From JBGSMX01 sp963790405 (lineage in GTDB: Bacteria; Actinomycetota; Coriobacteriia; Anaerosomatales; JAGXFU01), in contig CAWBOJ010000001.1 of assembly GCA_963790405.1 (NCBI GenBank), positions 1 through 64,000 of the forward strand: 64,000 nt of DNA, written 5' to 3'. The notes beneath the pieces were generated by a model, which did no database searches, was not told the origin of the DNA, and worked only from the letters and a program-made list of their open reading frames with translations. The translations under genes were made by a program, and so were the position numbers. Below, piece by piece: positions 50,141 through 57,765 of the stretch. Every line of letters starts with the position of its first letter. Within the stretch, counting starts at the first letter, position 1.

Positions 50141-50195
50141 ACTCGCCGCGGTTCTGCTGCGAGTCACGGGGTCCGCTCCGATGAGGGGCGGGCCC
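50141..50195 (+). terminator. Hairpins after the giant surface protein gene
   Basis: ACTCGC (50141-50146) pairs with GCGAGT (50159-50164). GGGTCCGCTCC (50169-50179) pairs with GGGGCGGGCCC (50185-50195) with two G-U pairs and a five-base loop. Only a weak T run follows. Together they probably terminate the long mRNA. Confidence 0.5.
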
Positions 50196-50290
50196 TGTGC
50201 GTTGTCGGCCGCGTTGCTACAGCGGGGATGTGACTGCCCAAGCGGGTACAGACTCCTTGCGAGTTGACGCCAGCGAGAGGGGTGACCCCC

Positions 50291-50701
50291 ATGCCAGAGC
50301 CCGATATCGATCTCACTGCCGGGGAAGTCGCGGTGCTCGAAGCCGTGCGTGCGAGCTTCCCGGCTACCTGGGCACCGTACTGTGATCTGGGAACTCTCAT
50401 CGGCCAGTCTGAGGTTGAGGTCCTCAACACCGTGCTCAAGCTGCGCTCGGCGGGGGCGATTCCGCGTCTGGGCGCTGCCTTCGGCAAGCCGCTCGAGGGT
50501 CAGACAGACGCCGATCGCGAACTCATGATGCTGCTCTACGACATCCCTACCAGCGAGCATCCGTTTGACGAACTCCACGAGCAGCTTGAGTACCGCGGTG
50601 TGGATGTGACGCGTGATTGGGTGACCGACCGGATCAACGAGTGGATCGCCTCGGGCGTGATCAGTCACCTCGGCGTGCTTCCTGGCGAGCCTGCCGAGTA
50701 G
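50291..50701 (+). CDS. AsnC/Lrp-type HTH protein, siroheme decarboxylase (AhbA/B)-like DNA-binding part only
   Basis: A 136-residue protein made of two winged-helix-like units. The first (LTAGEVAVLEAVRASFPATWAPYCDLGTLIGQSEVEVLNTVLKLRSAGAIPRLGAAF, given here only as the pattern spanning residues about 7-63) resembles the HTH of AhbA/AhbB/NirD-type siroheme decarboxylases. The second (about 70-130) repeats the plan and ends ISHLGV. The AsnC effector/catalytic domain is absent. The ATG at 50291 has GAGAGGGG upstream. It precedes hemL, so a role as a tetrapyrrole-linked regulator is plausible but unproven. Confidence 0.6.
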   Translation: MPEPDIDLTAGEVAVLEAVRASFPATWAPYCDLGTLIGQSEVEVLNTVLKLRSAGAIPRLGAAFGKPLEGQTDADRELMMLLYDIPTSEHPFDELHEQLEYRGVDVTRDWVTDRINEWIASGVISHLGVLPGEPAE

Positions 50702-50737
50702 GTTCGGAACGAGCCTGACGTGCGCCGGGTGCAATGG

Positions 50738-50743
50738 CATAAT
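50738..50743 (+). promoter_or_regulatory. Candidate hemL -10 element
   Basis: CATAAT lies 49 bases before the hemL ATG. No convincing -35 hexamer was found at the standard distance. GAGGAG at about 50776 is the ribosome site. Confidence 0.35.
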
Positions 50744-50792
50744 CAGATGGTCACGGCCTGAGACATTTCCCCCTGCGAGGAGCGATATCCCT

Positions 50793-52077
50793 ATGGAGCA
50801 TCCCAAGTCTGCCGAGTACTTCCGCGCTGCCTGCGAGCTCATTCCCGGCGGCGTCAACTCCCCCGTTCGCGCGTTCAAGTCCGTAGGGTGCGACCCGCTG
50901 TTCTACGATCGCGCCAAGGGCTCGCACGTGTGGGATGTCGACGGTAACGAGTACGTCGACTTTGTGGCCTCGTGGGGCCCCATGATCCTGGGTCACGCGC
51001 CCGACGGTGTACTTGATGCCGTGCGCGAGCAGCTCGACAAAGGTACGAGCTACGGTGCGCCGACTCTGGTCGAGGTCGAGATGGCCGAGGCGGTTGTCGA
51101 GGCCGTGCCGAGTGTGGAGACGGTGCGGTTCGTCTCAAGCGGCACCGAGGCGACGATGAGCGCGATCCGGTTGGCCCGCGGCTACACCGGACGCGACAAG
51201 TTCGTGAAGTTCGAAGGCAACTACCACGGTCACTCGGACGCGCTCCTGGTGGCGGCGGGTTCGGGGCTGGTGACACTCGGGATTCCTTCGACGCCCGGTG
51301 TGACGAAGGGAGCTGCAGGCGACACGGTCGTTCTGCCGTACAACGATCTGGACGCCGTCGTCCTATCTGCTTTCCGAGAATGCCGACGAGATCGCCGCGA
51401 TCATCCTCGAGCCCATCGCGGGCAACATGGGTGTGGTTCCGCCTGCGGAGGGTTTCTTGGCCGGATTGCGCGCGCTGTGCGACCGCTACGGCGTGGTTCT
51501 CATCTTCGACGAGGTCATCAGCGGTTTTCGCGTGTCGCTTGGCGGGGCACAGGAGCTCTACGGCGTGATGCCGGACCTCACCACCATGGGCAAGATCATC
51601 GGCGGAGGCTTCCCGGTCGGAGCGTTCGGCGGCAAGCGCGAGATCATGGATCACCTCTCACCGGTCGGGCCGGTCTACCAGGCGGGAACGCTGTCGGGCA
51701 ACCCGATCGCCATGGTCGCGGGGCTGGCCAATCTTGCGGCGCTCAAGCAGCCCGGGGTCTACGATGCGCTCGAGGCCAAGGGCGCGCGGCTCGAAGCCGG
51801 GATGCGTGCGGCCGTCGAGGCTGCGGGCGTCGATGCCTACCTGACACGCGTGGGCTCGATGTCGTGCATGTTCCTCACCGACGCCAAGGTCACGGACTGG
51901 ACCACCGCGAGCACGTGCGACACCGACGCCTACGGGCGGTACTTCCGCGCGATGCTCGATGCGGGCTTCACGATCGCGCCGAGCCAGTTCGAGGCGACCT
52001 TCGTCTCGCTTGCGCACACGGATGAGGAGATCGACGCGTTCACGGGTGCGGCAGCGGAGGCGCTGAAGGGGCTATAG
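50793..52077 (+). CDS. hemL: Glutamate-1-semialdehyde 2,1-aminomutase (one frameshift)
   Basis: A PLP enzyme converting glutamate-1-semialdehyde to 5-aminolevulinate, the second step of the C5 pathway after HemA. Visible features are IPGGVNSPVRAFKSVG near residue 18, VSSGTEATMSAIRLARG, NYHGHSDALLV, DEVISGFRV and the PLP Lys in TTMGKIIGGGFPVGAFGG. One inserted base near 51362 shifts the frame before SYLLSENADEIAAIILEPIAGNMG. It lies 15 kb from hemB, separated by the sensor and surface-protein genes. Confidence 0.95.
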
Positions 52078-52099
52078 AGGCGACGATGCGACCCGGCTA

Positions 52100-52513
52100 C
52101 TACTCGCCAAGGAGTCGCGCTCGGCAGGCCCCCGACTCGGCGAGCCGCTTGTCGGCCGTCACCAGCTCGCAATCTAGTTCGTTCGCGAGCGCGGCGAAGA
52201 CCGCATCGTAAATCGTGAGGCGGTGCGCAACTGCGATTGTGGCGGCAGCGTCTGCGAGCCGTTGATCGACCTCGCACCACGTCAGATTCGCCAGATGGAG
52301 TCCCCTAGACGCCGACTGCAGATCCGCCCCGGCCCACTGGCGCCTCCACAGTGCGTTGAGCACCTCGAGTCTGAGATGCGATGGGACTACGAGCTCAAGC
52401 TCGCCGCTCCGGTGACGCTCGAGTAGGCCGTACGCCTCTTCGACATGGCTCTCACGTTGTGCCGCGAACCACTTCACCGCGACCGAGGAGTCTACAATCA
52501 CCTGTTGGCCCAC
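52100..52513 (-). CDS. vapC: PIN-domain ribonuclease toxin (VapC-like)
   Basis: A 137-residue PIN domain. Acidic residues are at the expected places: VDSSVAVKW near residue 8, HLRLEVLNALWRR near 45, TIYDAVFAALA near 98 and LVTADKRL near 117. It starts with GTG two bases after the antitoxin stop, on the same strand. VapC toxins cut tRNA or rRNA; the target cannot be inferred here. Confidence 0.9.
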   Translation of the reverse strand: MGQQVIVDSSVAVKWFAAQRESHVEEAYGLLERHRSGELELVVPSHLRLEVLNALWRRQWAGADLQSASRGLHLANLTWCEVDQRLADAAATIAVAHRLTIYDAVFAALANELDCELVTADKRLAESGACRARLLGE

Positions 52514-52515
52514 CG

Positions 52516-52785
52516 TCAGATCTCCCTGTGGCCGTGGTCGCGCTCGAACCTGATCGCGGCCTCGGCGTCAAAGGAGGGATTCTTCTCGGACAGCTCCCGC
52601 GCGATCTTCATCGCTTCGGTGATACTCTCCTCGCGCTCGATGCGCGCGCGCTCTTCCAGAGTCTCGGTCACGTAGCGCGCCGATGCCTCTTGGATGAGCC
52701 CACTGCGCGAGAGATTGAGCTCCTCGGCAAGGCTATCGACCTGCTCAAGCAGCTCATCGGGAAGGCTGATGTTGACCTTGGCCAT
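52516..52785 (-). CDS. vapB: Ribbon-helix-helix antitoxin (VapB-like)
   Basis: An 89-residue protein with an N-terminal ribbon-helix-helix (AKVNISLPDELLEQVDSLAEELNLSRSGLIQEA) and a charged, probably disordered C-terminal half that would wrap the PIN toxin. Two TGGTAGT direct repeats 13 bases apart (52800-52819) lie immediately upstream, next to a TAGTAT -10-like hexamer. They are the likely autoregulatory operator. Confidence 0.88.
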   Translation of the reverse strand: MAKVNISLPDELLEQVDSLAEELNLSRSGLIQEASARYVTETLEERARIEREESITEAMKIARELSEKNPSFDAEAAIRFERDHGHREI

Positions 52786-52799
52786 GAGTAGTCACTCCG

Positions 52800-52836
52800 T
52801 GGTAGTACCGCATGGTAGTGCCAGGGAGTAATACTA
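52800..52836 (-). promoter_or_regulatory. VapBC promoter and TGGTAGT operator repeats
   Basis: On the minus strand, TAGTAT (complement of 52831-52836) could be the -10. Directly downstream, TGGTAGT occurs on the plus strand at 52800-52806 and 52813-52819. Repeats at this place in a toxin-antitoxin operon usually bind the antitoxin. Confidence 0.5.
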
Positions 52837-52837
52837 T

Positions 52838-53602
52838 CTACGTCGTCTTCGTCCAGGCCAGCAGCACCATGCGCATCCAGTAGCGCATCGGCGTGCGTGC
52901 TGCCGCGCGGTCGAACGCGTCGGCCATGCGCATCATCGCGTTGTCGGGGCGCTTGAGCACGAGCGAGCTCAGCATGCCAAGCGGCGTGGAGAGTAGGTTG
53001 ACGTAGGTGTGCTCGCCGGTGCCGAACAGCTCGTCTCCGTAGCGGATCTGCGAGCGTGACAGCGGCGTCTCATCGGCGGTGCGCGCCTTGGGCGTGAGTG
53101 CGCGATAGAGCTTGGCTGCCGGATTGTCGCCGAGCGGCTCCATGAACACGACGTGTCCGTCCGGGCGCAGGATGCGGCCGATCTCGTCGAGCGCCTTCTC
53201 CCAGTCCAGGTGGTGCAGGATCGCGCGGCCCACGATCAGGTCGAAGCTCGCGTCGTCGAAGTCGGTGTTCATCGCGTCCATGACGTGGAACGTGCCGAGA
53301 TGACCGCGCTTGTCCTGCGCCTCGGCGATCGCCGTTCGAGAGATGTCGATGCCGGTGATCGAGGCCGGGGCGTAGCGTGCGATCTGCTCGGAGAGCAGAC
53401 CGTCGTAGCAGCCGTAGTCGAGCACGTCGGCACCGCGCGACCACGCCTGCGTGAGCTCCGCGAGCCGATCTTCGGCGCGCTGTGAGTTCGGGCAGGTGAA
53501 GACGTGACGGAACCTGCCCTGAAGGCGAGCGTTCTGCTGCTTCACGTCGCCTTCGTCGTAGGCGGCCTGTTCGCGGGCGACGCGGTCGGTCGTGTCGGGC
53601 AC
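52838..53602 (-). CDS. SAM-dependent class I methyltransferase
   Basis: A 254-residue methyltransferase. Motif I VLDYGCYDGLLSEQIAR lies near residues 62-78, followed by ITGIDISRTAIAEAQ, MDAMNTDFDDASFDLIVGRAILHHLDWEKALDEIGRILRPDGHVVFMEP in outline, and a hydrophobic C-terminus. The GTG at 53602 with AAGGAG upstream is preferred to an in-frame start about 220 bases earlier. It is divergent from the epimerase gene, and the context suggests a glycan or lipid substrate. Confidence 0.85.
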   Translation of the reverse strand: MPDTTDRVAREQAAYDEGDVKQQNARLQGRFRHVFTCPNSQRAEDRLAELTQAWSRGADVLDYGCYDGLLSEQIARYAPASITGIDISRTAIAEAQDKRGHLGTFHVMDAMNTDFDDASFDLIVGRAILHHLDWEKALDEIGRILRPDGHVVFMEPLGDNPAAKLYRALTPKARTADETPLSRSQIRYGDELFGTGEHTYVNLLSTPLGMLSSLVLKRPDNAMMRMADAFDRAAARTPMRYWMRMVLLAWTKTT

Positions 53603-53720
53603 GCAGAACTCCTTCGTCCTCGGGTGAGTCGAAGTATACTGGGTCTCGGCCGCTGCGACGGCCATTCGAATACCGGCTACTTGCCCGATGCGGGGCAAGA
53701 ATGACTCGACCGGAGGTTCC

Positions 53721-54820
53721 ATGCGTCTGATCGTCGTCGTAGGTGCGCGTCCCAACTTCATCAAAGTCGCCCCGCTCGTTCCCACGCTGGAAGCTGCGGG
53801 GCACGATGTCGGTCTCGCGCACACCGGCCAGCACTACGACGCCGTGATGTCCGACATCTTCTTCGACGATCTGCATATCCCCGAGCCACGCTGGTACCTC
53901 AACGTCGGCTCCGGCACGCATGCGGTGCAGACCGGCACCGCGATGATGCGGCTCGAAGAGCTGTTCATGGCCGAGAAGCCGGACGGCGTCATCGTGGTTG
54001 GCGACGTGAACTCGACGCTGGCCGGCACGCTGGCGGCGGTCAAGGTCGGCATTCCGGTCGCGCATCTCGAGGCCGGACTGCGCTCGTTCGACATGTCGAT
54101 GCCTGAAGAGGTGAACCGCCTGGTCACCGACCAGCTCTCGTCGATGCTCCTCACGCCCACGGCCGATGCCGAGAAGAACCTGCTTCGCGAGGGCGCCGAG
54201 AAGAGCCGCATCCACTTCGTCGGCAACATCATGGCCGAGTCGCTGTCTGCGCAGTCTGCCGCAGATCGAGTCGCGCGATGCGTGCTCGGCAGCATGGACT
54301 GACGGCCGAGCGAGTACGTGCTCGCCACCGTGCATCGCCCCGAGAACACCGACCATCCCGAGCGGCTCGCGCACATCGTTGCGGCGTTCGCGGACGCTCC
54401 GCTGCCGGTGCTGTTCCCGGTGCACCCCCGTACACGTCCGCTGCTCGTCGAGCACGGCGTAGGCGAGAGCACGCCCAACATCCACCTCACCGACCCGGTG
54501 GGCTATCTCGACATGCTTGCGCTCTGCAGCGCGATGCCGCTGCGATCGTCACGGACTCGGGTGGCGTGCAGGAGGAGTCGTGCATGCTCGGCACGCCGTG
54601 CGTGACCGTGCGGCGCAACACCGAGCGTCAGATCACCGAGCAAGTCGGCTCGAACCGGCTGGCCCAGGCGGACACAGAGCGCATCCTTGCCGCGCTGGCC
54701 GAAGCGCTGAACGGGCCCACGGACTGGCAGCGCCCCGAGCGCTGGGACGATCAGGTGTCCGCTCGCGTGGCGCAGGCGCTCGAAGGCGGCATCCCGAGGC
54801 TTGCTGGCTACGAAGGCTAG
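53721..54820 (+). CDS. wecB: UDP-N-acetylglucosamine 2-epimerase (non-hydrolysing; frameshifts)
   Basis: Interconverts UDP-GlcNAc and UDP-ManNAc for surface polysaccharide. GARPNFIKVAPLVPTLE lies near the N-terminus, with THTGQHYD-like AHTGQHYDAVMSD, VVGDVNSTLAG, VAHLEAGLRSFD and MPEEVNR. Three apparent insertions between 54250 and 54312 create a false stop before EYVLATVHRPENTD. One missing base near 54535 precedes IVTDSGGVQEESCMLGTPCVTVR, the UDP-binding region. GGAGG precedes the ATG. Confidence 0.92.
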
Positions 54821-54863
54821 GACCGGCTACGAGCTGAAGCGCGGTCCGGTCGGCGGCTTGCGT

Positions 54864-54905
54864 TTACTCAATAAGATGAGGAAAATTACTCATGACGTTG
54901 AGTAA
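54864..54905 (+). promoter_or_regulatory. TTACTCA repeats at the DUF4143 ATPase start
   Basis: TTACTCA occurs at 54864-54870 and 54886-54892. Its inverse TTGAGTAA occurs at 54898-54905, inside the first codons. The stretch is unusually AT-rich for this genome. It has the layout of an operator spanning +1 and the start codon. Confidence 0.5.
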
Positions 54906-56100
54906 TCCTGGCAGGAGGTCGAACGCCGTGTACCGCCGTGAACTAGATGGGGAACTCCGTCAGAGGCTGCAGGATACGCGCCGATTCATTCAGATCGTCT
55001 CGGGTCCCCGGCAAGTCGGCAAGACGACCTCGGTCACCAGCGTGCTGAAGGACATCAGCCTACCGTATCGCTATGTGAGCGCCGACTCTCCCGCGACACA
55101 CACAACTACGTGGATTCGCCAGCAGTGGGAGACTGCGCGCTCGCTTGCCGCTAACGGCTCGGCAGTACTGGCCTTGGATGAGATACAGAAGGTTCCTGGT
55201 TGGTCCGATGAAGTGAAGGCGCTCTGGGACGAAGACACGCGTGTTGAGCGTGACCTGCGCGTCGTGCTACTCGGCTCATCGCCCCTTCTCATGCAAGCGG
55301 GACGATCCGAGAGTCTCGCGGGCAGGTTCGAGACGCTGCGCTGGACTCACTGGTCGTTCACTGAGTGCAGGCAAGCATTCGGCTGGGACCTCGACACGTT
55401 CCTGTTCTTCGGCGGCTATCCTGGAGCCGCTCCGCTCGTCGGCAACGTGGAACGATGGCGGGCCTATGTCTTGGAGTCTCTGATCGAGACATCGGTGTCG
55501 CGTGACATCTTGCTCATGACGCGCGTGGACAAGCCGGCGTTGCTGCGCCAGTTGTTTGGTCTTGCGTGCGAGTACTCGGGGCAGATCCTGTCGTACACGA
55601 AGATGCTTGGCCAACTCACGGATGCTGGCAACACGACGACGCTTGCGCACTACCTGACTCTGCTCGAGGGAGCGGGGCTGGTAGCCGGACTGGCCAAGTA
55701 CTCGGGTTCCGCGGTGCGCCGAAGAGGTTCGAGCCCCAAGCTGCAGGTCATGAACACCGCGCTAATGACCGCGCTGTCGGGTCGAACGCCGGACGAGACG
55801 CGAGACGACACAGCGGGGTGGGGCAGGCTTGTTGAGTCGGCCGTGGGTGCGTACTTGCTCGCTCGTGCTGCCCGGGACAACACGCGTGTCGAGTATTGGC
55901 GGGAGGGCGATCGAGAAGTCGACTTCGTTGTGAGTGGGGGTGAAGTGCCAGTCGCCATCGAGGTGAAGAGCGGTGGCGTTCCCGAGCACCACGCTGGAAC
56001 GGAGGCGTTTCTCGCCAGGTACCCAACGGCGCGTCCGCTACTAGTGGGTGATGGCGGCGTCCCGCTGGAGACGTTCCTGCTCGGCGAAACGAAGCTCTAG
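54892..56100 (+). CDS. AAA_14 / DUF4143 ATPase (second copy type)
   Basis: A 402-residue protein with an N-terminal AAA domain (Walker A SGPRQVGKTTSV near residues 37-48, Walker B SAVLALDEIQKVPGW, VVLLGSSPLLM) and a C-terminal DUF4143 nuclease-like domain ending REVDFVV and VAIEVKSGG. It is only distantly similar to the ATPase at 35463-36782. It adjoins two toxin-antitoxin type modules and lies in a patch with AT-rich start regions, suggesting horizontal transfer. Confidence 0.87.
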   Translation: MTLSNPGRRSNAVYRRELDGELRQRLQDTRRFIQIVSGPRQVGKTTSVTSVLKDISLPYRYVSADSPATHTTTWIRQQWETARSLAANGSAVLALDEIQKVPGWSDEVKALWDEDTRVERDLRVVLLGSSPLLMQAGRSESLAGRFETLRWTHWSFTECRQAFGWDLDTFLFFGGYPGAAPLVGNVERWRAYVLESLIETSVSRDILLMTRVDKPALLRQLFGLACEYSGQILSYTKMLGQLTDAGNTTTLAHYLTLLEGAGLVAGLAKYSGSAVRRRGSSPKLQVMNTALMTALSGRTPDETRDDTAGWGRLVESAVGAYLLARAARDNTRVEYWREGDREVDFVVSGGEVPVAIEVKSGGVPEHHAGTEAFLARYPTARPLLVGDGGVPLETFLLGETKL

Positions 56101-56147
56101 GCAATCGCTGCCGTAACACTGCGCGGCACACGAGTAGCAACGCGTAC

Positions 56148-56189
56148 TAAGCGCATTAAGCGCATTAAGCGCGCAAGCCATGCTAAGAT
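56148..56189 (+). promoter_or_regulatory. TAAGCGCAT iterons and extended -10 before HTH-MNT gene
   Basis: TAAGCGCAT is repeated at 56148-56156 and 56157-56165, then partially (TAAGCGCG) at 56166-56173. TGCTAAGAT (56181-56189) is an extended -10. The iterons cover the -35 zone. The predicted +1 is at or next to the ATG at 56196, so the mRNA may be leaderless and autorepressed by the encoded HTH. Confidence 0.55.
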
Positions 56190-56195
56190 GCTCAC

Positions 56196-56750
56196 ATGTT
56201 GCTCACTCCACGACAGGTCGCCGCACGGCTCAACGTCTCGCCCCGGACCGTCTACAAATGGCTCGACGAGGGGCGCTTGCCCGCAGTGCGCCTCTCGGAG
56301 CGTGTCACGCGCGTACCCGAAGACGCGGTCGAGACACTCATCGAATCGATGACCACTCCAGCGGCTAGCGGTGCATCCTTCGCTGCTGAATCCTCTGCGA
56401 CCTACTGCTCTACGTGTGGTGGTGCGGTGACGGTGGCACCGGCCGAGAAGACGCCATCCCAGCGCATGATGGATGCAGTGCGTAGTCATCGTGACGAGAT
56501 TCTGGAGATAGCAGACCGTCGGCGTGCCGAGAACCTGCGCATCTTCGGATCGGTGGTCCGCGGCGATGCGCGTGAGGACAGCGATCTCGACATCCTTGTC
56601 GATCTCAAACCACACGCTTCGCTGTTCGACCTGGGAGGTCTGAGCGGGGAGTTGGAGGAGCTTCTTGGCATGAAGGTGGACGTCGTGCCTGCCAGAAGCC
56701 TGAAGCACGCGATCCACGAGCGCGTCCTGGACGAGGCAGTGCCGTTGTGA
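56196..56750 (+). CDS. HTH_17-MNT nucleotidyltransferase fusion (MntA-like antitoxin)
   Basis: A 184-residue fusion. An excisionase-type HTH (residues about 3-50, TPRQVAARLNVSPRTVYKWLDEGRLPAVR in outline) is joined by a linker containing one CSTC pair to a minimal nucleotidyltransferase. The active-site motif is GSVVRGDAREDSDLDILVD, with a third acidic residue in MKVDVV. MNT proteins of HEPN-MNT systems neutralise the HEPN RNase by AMPylation. The GTG of the HEPN gene overlaps its stop. Confidence 0.85.
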   Translation: MLLTPRQVAARLNVSPRTVYKWLDEGRLPAVRLSERVTRVPEDAVETLIESMTTPAASGASFAAESSATYCSTCGGAVTVAPAEKTPSQRMMDAVRSHRDEILEIADRRRAENLRIFGSVVRGDAREDSDLDILVDLKPHASLFDLGGLSGELEELLGMKVDVVPARSLKHAIHERVLDEAVPL

Positions 56751-57091
56751 GTCCTCGCGATTCCCGGCAGCGGCTCGTCGACATGCTCGAGGCAGCCGAT
56801 CGGATTCTGGATCGTGCGGCTGATTCCAAGCACGCGTTTCTCGCAGACGAGTCCTTGCAAGTCTGGGTTGTGTATCACCTGCAGGTGCTCGGAGAAGCTG
56901 CCGCAGCTGTCTCCACGGCGATCACCGAAGAGCACCCGGAGGTCGATTGGATTGCGGCCCGCAGCATGCGCAATCGACTGGTTCATGGGTACTTCGATCT
57001 GGACCTCGACCTGATATGGGAAGTAGTGGAGCGGGATTTGCCTTGCTTGAGAGAGCAGATAGCAGCCATCATTGATGATACGTTGCCGTAA
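56747..57091 (+). CDS. HEPN-domain RNase toxin (HepT/DUF86)
   Basis: A 114-residue HEPN protein with the catalytic R-x4-H motif in MRNRLVHGYFDLD near residues 78-90, plus the conserved VVYHLQVLGEAA helix. It is translationally coupled to the MNT gene. A Tyr follows the His, as in HepT proteins that the MNT partner AMPylates. Its stop codon lies in the left arm of the AbiE operator. Confidence 0.88.
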   Translation: MSPRDSRQRLVDMLEAADRILDRAADSKHAFLADESLQVWVVYHLQVLGEAAAAVSTAITEEHPEVDWIAARSMRNRLVHGYFDLDLDLIWEVVERDLPCLREQIAAIIDDTLP

Positions 57092-57115
57092 TATGATAAG
57101 TATGTCATATTACGG
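57086..57115 (+). promoter_or_regulatory. Perfect 11-bp inverted repeat, AbiE operator
   Basis: CCGTAATATGA (57086-57096) and TCATATTACGG (57105-57115) are exact inverse complements separated by eight bases, two bases before the AbiEi ATG. The repeat overlaps a TATGAT-like -10. AbiEi antitoxins are known to bind inverted repeats in their own promoter. The short leader leaves no clear ribosome site. Confidence 0.8.
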
Positions 57116-57117
57116 CT

Positions 57118-57765
57118 ATGAAATTCGAGGAACTACTCGAGATTGTGGGCGAAGAGCCCGTATTCGCGTCGTCGCTGTTGCGCGTGGGCGACGTAGATCC
57201 TACGGACGTGGCGCAGTCAGCTTTCGCGCTGGGTTGCGTCGGACGCCTTGTGCGCTTGCGCCGGGGCGTGTACGCGCTTGGCGCGCCGTATCGCAAGCGT
57301 GATCCACATCCGTTCGAGATCGCCAACGTGCTGGTCGAACCGTCCTACGTGAGCCTTGAATCGGCCCTCGGTTTCCACGGGCTCATTCCTGAGGCGGTCT
57401 TCACGACTACGAGTGTCACCACCGCTCGCGCGGCGACGTTCGACACGGCGCTGGGCCGCTACATGTACCGTCACATCTCGCTTCAGATGATGTGGGGCTA
57501 CACCCAGGTCCGGCTCAGTGCCGACGCAAACCGCACGGCTCTCGTCGCGCGTCCCGAGAAGGCGCTGCTGGACCTCGTCTACCTGCGTTCAGGTGCGGAT
57601 TCTCCGGCATTCCTGCGCCAGCTGCGGCTCGAGCGGCTGGATACCCTCGATGTGGACCTTCTCATGCGCGATGCTCTCCGCAGCGGAAGGCCCAAGCTGC
57701 AGCGCGCGGCAAGGCGAATCGCCGAGATTGCCGAGGAACATACGAGCGAGCGGGTGAATCCATGA
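57118..57765 (+). CDS. abiEi: AbiEi family antitoxin
   Basis: A 215-residue protein. An N-terminal winged helix (with RLVRLRRGVYALG near residues 40-53) is followed by the AbiEi C-terminal domain with EPSYVSLESALGFHGLIPE, the TSVTTARAATFDTALG segment and ARPEKALLDLVYLR. It is the antitoxin and autoregulator of type IV abortive-infection toxin-antitoxin systems. The stop overlaps the abiEii ATG. Confidence 0.9.
   Translation: MKFEELLEIVGEEPVFASSLLRVGDVDPTDVAQSAFALGCVGRLVRLRRGVYALGAPYRKRDPHPFEIANVLVEPSYVSLESALGFHGLIPEAVFTTTSVTTARAATFDTALGRYMYRHISLQMMWGYTQVRLSADANRTALVARPEKALLDLVYLRSGADSPAFLRQLRLERLDTLDVDLLMRDALRSGRPKLQRAARRIAEIAEEHTSERVNP

Noticed and set aside
54300..54302. A true stop codon splitting wecB into two genes
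   Set aside because: Conserved sequence crosses it in shifting frames, and three one-base insertions explain the stop.
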